A stretch of 58,341 bases of DNA, from positions 1-58,341 of the forward strand of contig NZ_AYXG01000131.1 in NCBI RefSeq assembly GCF_000564855.1. The letters are read 5' to 3'. How positions within the stretch are numbered: the stretch's first letter is position 1; each line of letters starts with the position of its first letter. The position numbers were made by a program, and so were the translations under genes. The stretch is from Actinokineospora spheciospongiae. GTDB taxonomy: Bacteria > Actinomycetota > Actinomycetes > Mycobacteriales > Pseudonocardiaceae. Below, piece by piece: positions 24,801-33,106 of the stretch. The notes below the pieces were generated by a model. That model worked only from the letters and a program-made list of their open reading frames with translations, was not told the origin of the DNA and ran no database searches.

Positions 24801-26767
24801 CGTCGACGTCGGTGGTGACCCGACTCGCCCGGCTCGGGGTGCTGTCGATGGGGCTGGAGTGGACGGTGACCGAGCTGCGCCGGGGCCACCGCCTGCTCAG
24901 CGCCCGGGTCGAGGTGCCGGGCACCTGGGCCGAACTGCTCGACGCGGTCCTGTCGACGGCGTCGGTGGCGTTCCCCGGACCGGCTCGGCTGCGGATGCCC
25001 GCGGCCGTCGACCGCCTGTCGCTGGCGCAGGAGGCCCCGACCGACGCGGTGTTCAGCGTGCGCGTGCGGACCGGGGACACCGTCGACGTGGACATCGCGT
25101 CCGCGTCCGGCGTGCCCGCCGGGATGCTGCGGGGGCTGCGGTTCGGCACGCCGGACGCGGACGGGGCCTCGGCGGCGGGTCTGCTGCACGAGCTGACCTG
25201 GCAGCCGGTGACCGCGCCGGAGCACGAGCCCGGCGCGACCGCGGCCGTCCTCGGCGACGCCCCGGACCTGGTGGCCGCCCTGGGTTCGCGGCTGGTGCCC
25301 GCCGACCGGGCCGAGGTGCTGGTGTTCGCCCCGGAGCAGACCGGGGACGACACGGCCGCCGCGGTGTCGGACCTGGTGTGGCGGCTGCGCGAGGTGGTGC
25401 TCGCCCACCCCGGGCGGCGGGTGGTGTGCGTGACCCGGGGCGTGCGCACGGCGCGGGCGCGGGAGGGCCTGGCGCAGACCGCGCTGTGGGGCATGGCCCG
25501 TGGGCTCGCCGCGGAGTACCCGGAGCAGTGGGGCGGGGTCCTCGACCTGGTCGCCGACCCCACCGCCGAGGACCTGGCCGCGGTGGCGCGGCTGGTGGGC
25601 TCGGGCGTCGACGAGGACGTCGTGGCGGTCGCGGGCGGCCGGGCGACGGCGGCCCGGCTGCGCGCGGCCGTGCCCGGCAGGCTCGACGGCGGCCCGCGGT
25701 GCAGGCCGGACGGCACGTACCTGGTCACCGGCGGGTCCGGGGCGCTGGGCGGCCGGGTGGCCCGGTGGCTGGTGGAGCGCGGGGCGCGCAGGCTGCTGCT
25801 GCTCAGCCGCTCCGGCCGGGTGGGCCGGGGGCTGCGCGCCGACCTGGAGGCCGCGGGCGCGACCGTGCGCGGGCTCGCCGCCGACGTCGCCGACGAAACC
25901 GCGACCAGGGCCGCGCTGGCCGAGGTCGGGTTCCCGCCCGTGCGCGGCGTCGTGCACGCCGCCGGGGCGGTGCTGTCCGGGGCCGCGGCCGACCTGACCC
26001 GCGCCGAGCTGGACGCCGTGCTCGCCCCCAAGGTGGCCGGGTCGCTGGTGCTGCACCGGGTGTTCCCGCCGGGCACCCTGGACTTCCTGGTGCTGTTCTC
26101 CTCCGCCGGGCAACTGCTGCGGCTGCCGGGGCAGGCCGCGTACTCGGCGGCCAACGCCTTCCTCGACGGGCTGGCCCGGCACCGGCGCTCGCTCGGCGAC
26201 CGCGACGCGGTCGCCCTGGCCTGGACGAGCTGGCGCGGGCTGGGCATGGCCGCGTCGGCGGCCGCGGTGGACGCCGAGCTGGCCGCGCGCGGCACCGACG
26301 CCGTCAGCGCCGAGGAGGCGCTGCGCGCCTGGTCCAGGGTGGACAGCGGCATGGCGGGCAACCTCGCGGTGCTGCGGGTGCTGCCCGAGGACCCCGGCGG
26401 CCCCGACCCGCTCGACGTCCCGCTGCTGCGCGGGCTCGTCGAGCGCGGACCGGCGCGGCGGGCCCCCGTGCCCTGGGTGTCGCTGACCGGGCAGGCCAGG
26501 GTCGACTTCCTGGTGGCCGAGGTCCGCGCCGCCGCCGCCGAGGTGCTGGGGGCCGCGCCCGACCGGGTCGACCCGCGCAGGCCGCTGCCCGAGCTGGGCC
26601 TGGACTCGCTGCTGGCGGTGGCGCTGCGCCGGGAACTGGGCGCGCGCCTCGGGGTCACCGTCGCCGCGACCCTGCTCTGGCACCACCCCACCGTCACCGC
26701 CATCGCCCACCACCTCGCCCGGGACGCCTCCGCCCCGCGGCCCGAGCCGGAGAGGAAGACCGCATGA
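21806..26767 (+). CDS. Iterative type I polyketide synthase, 6-methylsalicylate synthase type
   Basis: The 1653-residue enzyme reads KS-AT-TH/DH-KR-ACP. KS residues are Cys178 (DTACSSS), His313 (EAHGTGT) and His353 (GNVGH). The AT has GHSVG (Ser610) and AFH near 712, which favours malonyl-CoA. The third domain starts at PYPGDHPVAGSEIVPAA (His910), a signature shared with the thioester-hydrolase/dehydratase domain of 6-MSAS enzymes. KR has TGGSGALGG near 1305 and Tyr1446 in YSAAN; the ACP serine is Ser1601 in GLDSL. There is no thioesterase. Bacterial relatives (ChlB1, AziB, AviM, CalO5 families) make 6-methylsalicylate, orsellinate or naphthoates; an active-looking KR favours a reduced ring such as 6-methylsalicylate. 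Codon 456 is TTA. Codons 13-40 are unusually AT-rich. It overlaps the next gene by ATGA. Confidence 0.93.
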   Translation: MAVGLDEPVAVIGMSCRCAGGIDSPAALWDFLMTGSNAVGSIPDNRWKSYAERGWEFARAIRGRVSQGSFLADVSGFDAEFFGMTAREARLVDPQHRLAMELAWEALEHAGVPARSLAGTDTGVWVGIGSEDYGRRLLEDLPTVEPWTGIGSSQCGAPNRVSYALDLRGPSVAVDTACSSSLVAVHQAVQALRLGEVPLALAGGVMVMSAPGLSVVLDRAGATAPDGRSKPFDAAADGYGRGEGGALLVLKRLSDARRDGDRVLAVLRGGAVRQDGRTDGIMAPSGPAQEHLLRAAYAASGVDPASVGYVEAHGTGTRAGDPVEAGALAAVLGAGRQAEQPCLIGSVKGNVGHLEAGAGAVGLVKAVLAVASGTIPPTASTAGPHPGIPWERNGLRLVTEPTPFPGEVRRAGVAGYGYGGTIAHLVVEQAPPTAPVPRPHSRPVLFPVSGDSPEALRDNGSRLADWLRSHPEADLAAVSDTLATRRSHLACRAVVVAEDRDDLVAGLGDLRGSTVTRTEVDPVFVFSGHGAQWAGMGRELLAEEPVFARAIDELDPVYAAELGLSARDIITGAHPLGTDLVQAAIVAIQLALTDVWRDRGVRPAAVVGHSVGEIAAAAAAGVLSRADAARLACRRAVLLRQVAGRGAMVMVALPFAEVAARLDGDPHVTAAIESSPGTTVVSGSPGAVERVSARFAALGAPVRRVDSDVAFHGPQMRPLCAGLAEAAASLAAAQPAVPLYSTALPDPRDPADRDAGYWVANLRNPVRFAGAVTAAVADGHRVFLEVSTHPVVAHSIGETAPEVAVAHTLRRHRPERRTLLENAAALHAAGGRVDWTALVPRAGLADLPTTAWQRREHWAGERPRPAGGRGHDPAEQSLLGADAITVRGPVPVTVWHTRLDHDSRPYPGDHPVAGSEIVPAAVLLNTFLRAAGTTALRDVRLRVPVATSPAREVQVSAQDGALRLSSRVDGDWLTHTTATAGTAGPPARAAARLVGTRIPSTSVVTRLARLGVLSMGLEWTVTELRRGHRLLSARVEVPGTWAELLDAVLSTASVAFPGPARLRMPAAVDRLSLAQEAPTDAVFSVRVRTGDTVDVDIASASGVPAGMLRGLRFGTPDADGASAAGLLHELTWQPVTAPEHEPGATAAVLGDAPDLVAALGSRLVPADRAEVLVFAPEQTGDDTAAAVSDLVWRLREVVLAHPGRRVVCVTRGVRTARAREGLAQTALWGMARGLAAEYPEQWGGVLDLVADPTAEDLAAVARLVGSGVDEDVVAVAGGRATAARLRAAVPGRLDGGPRCRPDGTYLVTGGSGALGGRVARWLVERGARRLLLLSRSGRVGRGLRADLEAAGATVRGLAADVADETATRAALAEVGFPPVRGVVHAAGAVLSGAAADLTRAELDAVLAPKVAGSLVLHRVFPPGTLDFLVLFSSAGQLLRLPGQAAYSAANAFLDGLARHRRSLGDRDAVALAWTSWRGLGMAASAAAVDAELAARGTDAVSAEEALRAWSRVDSGMAGNLAVLRVLPEDPGGPDPLDVPLLRGLVERGPARRAPVPWVSLTGQARVDFLVAEVRAAAAEVLGAAPDRVDPRRPLPELGLDSLLAVALRRELGARLGVTVAATLLWHHPTVTAIAHHLARDASAPRPEPERKTA

Positions 26768-28146
26768 CCGGCGAACACGACCCGCTCACCTTCGCGGGCA
26801 ACCCCGTGGAGTACTTCAACGGCTCCCGACTGGCCATGCACACGCTGCCCCGGGGGGAACTCGAACGCCTGCAACTGGAGGCGGCGCGCCTGCGCTTCGC
26901 CGCGCTGCGCGACCGGGTCCCGGTGCTGACGACCATGGCCGAGGAGCAGGGCATCACCGAACTGCGCGGGCTCGACGACGCCGCGCCGCTGCTGTTCCCG
27001 CACACCGTCTACAAGTCCTACCCCGCCTCCCTGCTGACCGACAACCGGTTCGACCGGCTCACCCGGTGGCTGGCCCGGCTGACCACGGTCGACCTGTCCG
27101 AAGTGGACGCTCGTGGCCTGGGTTCGATCGACGCCTGGCTCGATCTGGTCGACGAGCGGACCCCGCTGCGGCTGGCGCACTCCTCCGGCACCACCGGCAC
27201 CATGTCGTTCCTGCCGCACACCGCCGTGCAGTACGACCGCCTCTACGAGATGGTCCGGCTCGACGTGACCCCGGACGCCGACGTGGACGTGGTGTGGCCC
27301 AGCTTCCGCACCGGGCGCAGCGGCATCGCCAGGCACGCCACCGCCATGGGGCAGCAGCTCGGCGGGAGCCCCGACCGGTTCCACACCCTGCACGACGGGC
27401 ACCTCAGCGCCGACGTGATGCACCTGGCCGGGCGCCTGCGCGCCGCCGCGGCCCGGGGTGAGCTGGACCGGGTCCGGGTACCGGCGAACCTGGCCGAGCG
27501 CCGGGCGGAGTTCGAGGACGCGCTCGACGCCACCGGCCGCGGCATGGGCGAGTTCGTGCAGCGGCTCGCCGACACCCTCGGCGGGCGGCGGATCGCCTCG
27601 CTGAGCACCTGGGACGTCTTCCACGGCATGGCCGAGGCCGGGTCGGGCCGGGGCCTGCGGGGGGTGTTCGCCCCCGATTCGGTGCTGCTGCCCGGCGGCG
27701 GGTCCAAGGCGGGGGCGCTGCCCGAGGACTGGGACCGCGGCGTCATGGCCTTCGCGGGCGTCGACCGGCTGGCCTACGTCTACGCGATGGTCGAGGTGAT
27801 CGCGCTCAACATGCTCTGCCAGGACAACGCCTACCACGTGGAGCCGTGGCTGGTGCTGTACCTGCTCGACCCCGACACCGGGCGGGTCCTGCCCCGGCGG
27901 GGCACGGTCACCGGCCGCGCCGCGTTCCTCGACCTGTCCGCCGACCTGTTCTGGGGCGGGTTCGTCTCCGGGGACAGGGTCACCGCCACCTGGGAGCCGT
28001 GCCCGTGCGGGCGCACCACCCCCCGGCTGCACCACGGCACCGTCGGCCGCTTCGGCGGGGCGGGCGGGGACGACAAGATCACCTGCGCGGCGACGGCGAG
28101 CGCGCTCACCGAGACGCTGGAGTTCCTGAACGGGGCACTGGTGTGA
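26764..28146 (+). CDS. LuxE/PaaK-like adenylate-forming acyl-protein synthetase
   Basis: A 460-residue protein with the ATP-site motif HSSGTTG at residues 139-145, followed by a PaaK/LuxE-like C-terminal part with CPCGRTTPRL at 413-422. LuxE adenylates a fatty acid and carries the acyl group on a cysteine near its C-terminus before handing it to LuxC; here Cys441, 19 residues from the end, or the CPC pair are candidates. It is longer than LuxE (about 370 residues). It overlaps the PKS stop by ATGA and the LuxC-like gene by GTGA, so I infer that it activates the PKS-derived acid, or accepts it from the ACP, for reduction. The alternative is a CoA ligase without a reductive role. Confidence 0.72.
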   Translation: MTGEHDPLTFAGNPVEYFNGSRLAMHTLPRGELERLQLEAARLRFAALRDRVPVLTTMAEEQGITELRGLDDAAPLLFPHTVYKSYPASLLTDNRFDRLTRWLARLTTVDLSEVDARGLGSIDAWLDLVDERTPLRLAHSSGTTGTMSFLPHTAVQYDRLYEMVRLDVTPDADVDVVWPSFRTGRSGIARHATAMGQQLGGSPDRFHTLHDGHLSADVMHLAGRLRAAAARGELDRVRVPANLAERRAEFEDALDATGRGMGEFVQRLADTLGGRRIASLSTWDVFHGMAEAGSGRGLRGVFAPDSVLLPGGGSKAGALPEDWDRGVMAFAGVDRLAYVYAMVEVIALNMLCQDNAYHVEPWLVLYLLDPDTGRVLPRRGTVTGRAAFLDLSADLFWGGFVSGDRVTATWEPCPCGRTTPRLHHGTVGRFGGAGGDDKITCAATASALTETLEFLNGALV

Positions 28147-29597
28147 GCGCCGTCTTCGTGCCCGCGGTCGTGCGCGGGCGGGTGCACGAGGCCGACCCGG
28201 TCGAGTTCCCGGCGGGGTTCCACGGCCCGGACCCGGTCGGCCTGCTGCCGGTGCTGCCGCTGCGCGACCCGGTGGCGCTGTCGGACCTGCAATCGGTCCC
28301 GTTCGCCGAGGTCGTGGACCTGCTCGCGGAGCTGGGCGGACAGCTCGCGCTGTCGCGCAACGATTTCCTGCAGGAGGCGCTGTCCCTGCTGCCGGAGTTC
28401 TCCGACCTCACCGCCGACGTGCTGCGCTCGACCTACCTGCAACTGCCGGGCCTGTTCGCCCCGGAAGCGGTGTGGGCGCTGGCCGAGCGGGCGATCGGCG
28501 CGGAGTTCCTCGACGGCTGGGTGTCCTCCGGCGGCGCGGCCGTGCGGGCGTTCGGGGCGCGGGCGGTGCACGTCATCGCGGGCAACAACCCGATCATCGC
28601 GGCCATCACCGTGGTCCGCAGCGCCGTCACCCGCGGCGACGCGATCATCAAGGCACCCGCGAACGACCCGGTGACCGCGCCCGCCATCCTCCGCACCCTC
28701 GTCGAGCTGGCACCGGAGCACCCGCTGACCCGGCACCTGTCGGTGCTGTACTGGAAGGGCGGCGACACCGGGTTCGAGCGCGGCCTCTACCACCCGGCGC
28801 AGGTCGAGAAGGTGGTGGCGTGGGGCGGGTTCGGCTCGGTCCAGCACGTGACCCAGTACCTGCGGCCGGGGCTGGAGCTGATCGCCCTGGACCCGAAGCT
28901 CTCGGCCACCGTGATCGGTCCCGAGGCGTTCGCCTCCGAGGCGGCGCTGCGCGAGACGGCCAGGCTGGCCGCCGCCGACGTCGGCGTGCTCAACCAGGAG
29001 GGCTGCTTCAACGCCAGGGTCATCTACGCCGCCACCGGCACCGACGAGGCCGGGCTGGCCACCGCGCTGCGTTGGGGCGCGATGCTGCACGAGGAGGTGC
29101 AGCGGCTGCCCGCCGCGCTGAGCACCCCCGCCCGCCGGTTCGACCCCGAGCTGCGGGAGAACCTGCGCGGCCTCGCCGCCGCCCCGGACTGGTACCGGGT
29201 CGTCGGCGGCCGGGGCGGCGAGGGCGCGGTGGTGGTGTCGCTGTCGGCGGAGCCGGTCGACTTCCGCGACGCGCTGTCGGGGCGGGTGGCCAACGTCGTC
29301 CCGATCGACGACCCGGCCGAGGCGGTGCGCGCGATGAACAGCTACACCCAGACCGTCGGCGTCTACCCGGACTCGCTCAAGCGGGTCCTGCGCGACACCG
29401 CGCCGCTCTACGGCGTGCAGCGGCTGGTGTCGCTCGGCTACGCCACCCACTTCCGCCCCGAGGTCCCCCAGGACGGGATGGAGCCGACCCGCCGCATGAT
29501 CAAGTGGATCACCGACGAGAGCTACGACCCGGCGTCGACGCACCCGTTCGCGCACCTGGCGCCGGACGCGCCCGCCTGGGCCGGGGAGGTCCGATGA
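28143..29597 (+). CDS. LuxC-like acyl-CoA reductase
   Basis: The 484-residue protein fits the LuxC family of aldehyde-dehydrogenase-fold acyl reductases. HVIAGNNPIIAAITVVRSAVTRGDAIIKAPANDP at about 143-176 (in part) is the family core, and the catalytic thiol is Cys288 in NQEGCFNARVIYA. LuxC takes an acyl group from LuxE or CoA and reduces it with NADPH to the aldehyde. Its start overlaps the LuxE-like gene by GTGA and its stop overlaps the P450 by ATGA. A LuxE-LuxC pair next to an aromatic PKS, without luciferase genes, suggests reduction of an aromatic acid to an aldehyde. It could also release product directly from the ACP. Confidence 0.82.
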   Translation: MSAVFVPAVVRGRVHEADPVEFPAGFHGPDPVGLLPVLPLRDPVALSDLQSVPFAEVVDLLAELGGQLALSRNDFLQEALSLLPEFSDLTADVLRSTYLQLPGLFAPEAVWALAERAIGAEFLDGWVSSGGAAVRAFGARAVHVIAGNNPIIAAITVVRSAVTRGDAIIKAPANDPVTAPAILRTLVELAPEHPLTRHLSVLYWKGGDTGFERGLYHPAQVEKVVAWGGFGSVQHVTQYLRPGLELIALDPKLSATVIGPEAFASEAALRETARLAAADVGVLNQEGCFNARVIYAATGTDEAGLATALRWGAMLHEEVQRLPAALSTPARRFDPELRENLRGLAAAPDWYRVVGGRGGEGAVVVSLSAEPVDFRDALSGRVANVVPIDDPAEAVRAMNSYTQTVGVYPDSLKRVLRDTAPLYGVQRLVSLGYATHFRPEVPQDGMEPTRRMIKWITDESYDPASTHPFAHLAPDAPAWAGEVR

Positions 29598-30772
29598 GCT
29601 GCCCGGTCGACCGCCTCACCGCCGACTTCGACCACCACGACCCCGAGTTCACCCCCGACCTGGCCCTGCGGGTGCACCGCGCGGTGCGGGAACGGGGCAG
29701 GGTGGCGCACTCGTCGGCGCACGGCGGGATGTGGGTCCTGTCCCACCACGCCGACGTCGACGCCGCCCTGCGCGACCACGAGACCTTCGCCTCCGGCCAC
29801 GGCGTGTTCTTCCCCAGGGCGGCGGGCACACCCCGGTTCGCCCCGCTGGAGTACGACCCGCCGGAGCAGACCCGCTACCGCGCGCTGATGCGCCCGCCGT
29901 TCACCCCGGCGCGGGCCAAGGAGTCCGCGGCGGCGATCACCGGGCTGGTGGCGGAGCTGGTGCGCCCCGTCGTCGAACGCGGCCACGGCGACCTGGTCGC
30001 CGAACTCGCCACCCCGCTGCCGCTGGCCGTGGTGGGCGCGGCGGTCGGCTTCTCCCCCGAGGCCCGCGCCCGCATCCGCGAACTGACCAGCAACACGTGG
30101 AAGGGCATGCCCAGGGACGCCGACTCCGGCGGCTTCTGGCCCCCGTTCGCCGAACTGTTCCGCACCGAGATCCGCCGCGCCCGCGAAAACCCCGGCGACG
30201 ACCACCTCTCCACCCTGGTCCGCACCCGCGTCGACGGGGAACTGCTCACCGAGGACGACCTGCACGTCATGCTGGTCGCCTACGCGATCGCGGGCCACGA
30301 GACCACCATGAACACCATCGGCCACCTGTGCTGGGTCCTCGCCCGCCGCCCCGACCTGCAAGACCTGCTGCGCGAACACCCCGACCTGCGACCACGCGCG
30401 GTCGAGGAGACCCTGCGGCTGTGGGCCCCGGTCGACCACGGCACCCGGTTCACCACCCGCGAGGTGGAGGTGGGCGGCACCACCATCCCCGCGGGCGCCC
30501 GCGTGGTCCTGCTGACCGGCGCCGCCAACCGCGACCCGGCGGTCTTCGACGACCCGGACGAGTTCCGCCTCGACCGCCCGCACAACCGGCACCTGACCTT
30601 CGGCCAGGGCGTGCACTTCTGCCTCGGCGCCCACCACGCCAGGACCGAGTTCCTCGCCGTCCTCGACGAACTGGCCCGGCACGGCAACTACCGGCTCACC
30701 GCCGAACCGACCCGCTACTTCGAGAACGGCAGGCACATCTGCGTCGACCGCCTCCCGGTGGAGTTCGACTGA
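29594..30772 (+). CDS. Cytochrome P450 of the PKS operon
   Basis: A 392-residue class I bacterial P450. The I-helix has AGHETT, the K-helix has EETLR, and the heme ligand is Cys343 in FGQGVHFCLGA. RHLTFGQG and the short N-terminus are typical of secondary-metabolism P450s. It is the last of four genes joined by 4-bp overlaps and should tailor the PKS product or the aldehyde. No ferredoxin is encoded in this operon; the nearest is at 53021. The next gene follows after 118 bp. Confidence 0.93.
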   Translation: MSCPVDRLTADFDHHDPEFTPDLALRVHRAVRERGRVAHSSAHGGMWVLSHHADVDAALRDHETFASGHGVFFPRAAGTPRFAPLEYDPPEQTRYRALMRPPFTPARAKESAAAITGLVAELVRPVVERGHGDLVAELATPLPLAVVGAAVGFSPEARARIRELTSNTWKGMPRDADSGGFWPPFAELFRTEIRRARENPGDDHLSTLVRTRVDGELLTEDDLHVMLVAYAIAGHETTMNTIGHLCWVLARRPDLQDLLREHPDLRPRAVEETLRLWAPVDHGTRFTTREVEVGGTTIPAGARVVLLTGAANRDPAVFDDPDEFRLDRPHNRHLTFGQGVHFCLGAHHARTEFLAVLDELARHGNYRLTAEPTRYFENGRHICVDRLPVEFD

Positions 30773-30890
30773 GGGGCGTACGAGCGCACTGGCCCACGGG
30801 GCTGGGCGGACCCGATAGCCTCGGGCGTCGTCAGCAGAACCGCACTCCGGCGCCCGGGAGAGACCGATCGACAGTCAGCGAGCAGGGTGG

Positions 30891-31895
30891 GTGAAGGCCC
30901 TCACCGGGAGCGCCGTGACCGCCGCCCTGGGCATCGTCATCAACGTCGCGACCGACCTCAAGAGCAGCGTCTGGGCGTGGCTCGCGGTCGTGGTCCTGGT
31001 GGTCGCGGGGGCGGCGGTCGGGTTCGGGGCGGAGAAGCGCACGAGGTCGCGCGGGGCCGTGGGGGCGCAGGAGGCGTCCGTGCCGGGGGCGGTGAGCCAG
31101 GCGAACCACGGCGAGCAGGGCGTGCAGGTGAACGTGGGCGGCTCCAGTGACCGGATCACGGTCAAGTCGCGTTCCGGCACCGCGGGGCTGACCGTCGGTG
31201 TGCTGGTCATCGTGGCGACGCTCGCCGGGATGGTGGCGGGGGCGTGGTTGTTGCAGCGGTCCGGGCCCGCCACGGCGGATTCGGCGACCGGTGGCGGGGC
31301 GCCGCACTGGGCCGTGTCGATGGGCCCGGACCGGTGCGAGACCGGGTGGGTGGTGCCCGACCGGGGTCAGAAGTCGATCCCGGTGCCTCGGGAGGGGCCG
31401 CCGGACGGGGCCGCGCTCAGCTCGGGTGGGCACGTCGAGGTCACGTTCCAGGGGGCCAGCGACACGGCGACCGTGCTGCACTCGATCTCGGTGGAGGTCG
31501 TGTCCCGGTCCGCGCCGCTGACCGGGATCTACCTGCCGGGCACGTGCGGCAGCGACGTCACACCGCACCACTACGCCACCGACCTGGGCTCGCCGCGACC
31601 CGAGGTCGTCCCGGTGGCGGGTGAGCAGGGCGGCCGGGTCGTCCCAGCCCAGGAGTTCAGCTTCAAGGTGGCGAAGGACGACGTGGAGAAGGTCGTCGTC
31701 GTGCCCACCGCGTCGAGCGGGTACGTGGAGTGGTACCTGCACGTGCGGTGGACTTCCGGCGGCAGCCGGGGTGACCTGCGGATCGACGACGGCGGCAAGC
31801 CGTTCCGGACGACCGCCGCCACGGCGGCGCGGAAGTGGTGCACGGAGGACTCCATCACCTGGGCCGAACCGGACGGGAGCCCGGCGTGCGCCTGA
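30891..31895 (+). CDS. Membrane protein of unknown function with a large extracytoplasmic domain
   Basis: The 334-residue protein has a hydrophobic hairpin at the N-terminus (TAALGIVINVATDL and AWLAVVVLVVAGAAVGF), a cytoplasmic linker of about 50 residues, a third membrane segment near 100-120 (LTVGVLVIVATLAGMVAGAWLL) and about 210 outside residues with two pairs of cysteines. The N-terminal pattern is common in actinobacterial membrane proteins of unknown role. I see no enzymatic motif. The start is a GTG at 30891 after a G-rich stretch. It overlaps the following lipoprotein gene by 10 bp, so the two probably act together at the cell surface. Confidence 0.7.
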   Translation: MKALTGSAVTAALGIVINVATDLKSSVWAWLAVVVLVVAGAAVGFGAEKRTRSRGAVGAQEASVPGAVSQANHGEQGVQVNVGGSSDRITVKSRSGTAGLTVGVLVIVATLAGMVAGAWLLQRSGPATADSATGGGAPHWAVSMGPDRCETGWVVPDRGQKSIPVPREGPPDGAALSSGGHVEVTFQGASDTATVLHSISVEVVSRSAPLTGIYLPGTCGSDVTPHHYATDLGSPRPEVVPVAGEQGGRVVPAQEFSFKVAKDDVEKVVVVPTASSGYVEWYLHVRWTSGGSRGDLRIDDGGKPFRTTAATAARKWCTEDSITWAEPDGSPACA

Positions 31896-33076
31896 TCCGC
31901 CTGCCGGTGGTCGTCCTGGCGATCGCCCTGGCCGCCGCCTGCGGGACCGGCGCCGCGCCGCCCCCGCCGACCGCACCCGCCGCACCGGCTCCCCGCTGGG
32001 TCGCCGCCTCCCCCGGGGTCCCGCCGGACCGGCTCACCAGCCTGCAGGGCGGCGCCGGGTGGGACCGGGGGTTCGTCCTGGCCGGGCACCACCTCGTCCC
32101 GGCCGCGCCGAACAGCCGGGGCCAGGTGAACGACCTGGTCAGCGACGTCTTCACCTCCCCGGACGGCGGGACGTGGTCCCCGGTGGTGCTGGACGGCGTC
32201 CGGCAGCTCGGGCACCGGACTCCGGTCGCCGGGTACCGGAACACCGTCCACGTCCTGGGCGCCACCACGAGCGGGGCAGCGGTCTGGCGGTCCGAGGACG
32301 GCGTTTCGTGGTCCGCGCACCCCTTGGCGGGGAGCGAGCCGGGCGAAGCGCTCTCGGCGGTGGCCGCCGGACCGCGCGGCGTGGTCGTGGTCGGGTTCGA
32401 CCGCCCCATGGCCGTCCTGGACAGCGACCGCGTCGACAACCGCGACCACAACGGCCTCCGCGTCTGGCACTCGACCGACGGGAAGACCTTCTCCGGGCCG
32501 GATGCGGTCGACACCCCCGACCTGCGTTCCGGGTACCTGCCGGACGTGACCGCCACCGCCGACGGGTTCACGATCTTCGGCGTCACCGGGGATTCCTCCG
32601 GCGACACCACCGTGTTGTCCTCGACCGACGGGACCGGGTGGACCGCGGACGACCCCGGCCCCCTGCGCGGCAGGGTGCTGTCCCTGACCCGCAAGGACGA
32701 CCTCACGGTCCTGTTCACCGACCCGACCACAACCGGCGACCCCAGGCCCACGGCGTGGCGCCGCGGAACCGGCGACTGGACCGCCTCCCACGACGTGACC
32801 GTGGGAGTGCTGCCCGACGCCAACGTCGACGAACCCGAAGCGCAACACGTCCGCCAGGTGGCCACCTGGCGGGGCTGGCTCATCGCGACCGGCTCCTCCG
32901 GCGACGGCGGTGGGGTGTGGCTGTCCTCGGACGCCGCCCGCTGGGAACGGGTGCCGGTCAAGCAGAACGGCTTCGACGCCGCGGGCAGCCTCAGCGTCTT
33001 CACCAACGACTCCACCGCCCTCGTCGCGGGCGACGCGGTGGACGGCGGTCCGCTGAGGATCTGGACGACCGCCTGA
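31886..33076 (+). CDS. Lipoprotein with a beta-propeller-like extracytoplasmic domain
   Basis: A 396-residue lipoprotein: the signal LPVVVLAIALAAAC ends in a lipobox cysteine near residue 17, followed by a proline/alanine linker. The rest has repeated short motifs such as TSPDGGTWSP, RSEDGVSWSA, HSTDGKTFSG and SSTDGTGWTA, typical of sialidase/BNR-type propeller blades. It probably binds a ligand or carbohydrate at the membrane surface rather than catalysing a reaction. The GTG at 31886 follows GGGAG and overlaps the upstream membrane protein gene. Confidence 0.78.
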   Translation: MRLIRLPVVVLAIALAAACGTGAAPPPPTAPAAPAPRWVAASPGVPPDRLTSLQGGAGWDRGFVLAGHHLVPAAPNSRGQVNDLVSDVFTSPDGGTWSPVVLDGVRQLGHRTPVAGYRNTVHVLGATTSGAAVWRSEDGVSWSAHPLAGSEPGEALSAVAAGPRGVVVVGFDRPMAVLDSDRVDNRDHNGLRVWHSTDGKTFSGPDAVDTPDLRSGYLPDVTATADGFTIFGVTGDSSGDTTVLSSTDGTGWTADDPGPLRGRVLSLTRKDDLTVLFTDPTTTGDPRPTAWRRGTGDWTASHDVTVGVLPDANVDEPEAQHVRQVATWRGWLIATGSSGDGGGVWLSSDAARWERVPVKQNGFDAAGSLSVFTNDSTALVAGDAVDGGPLRIWTTA

Positions 33077-33106
33077 CCGGGGGCTCACCGCGGCGGGCGC
33101 GACCGG

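Noticed and set aside
24520-28035. Very long open frame on the minus strand (over 1100 codons) opposite the PKS and LuxE-like genes
   Set aside because: It is the mirror of real genes with G/C third positions; its translation is low-complexity (Arg, Pro, Ser) and shows no domain, while the plus strand encodes clear PKS motifs.
26764-29597. The LuxE/LuxC-like genes as part of a bioluminescence system
   Set aside because: No luxA/luxB luciferase, luxD thioesterase or flavin reductase is present; the genes are coupled to a PKS and a P450.
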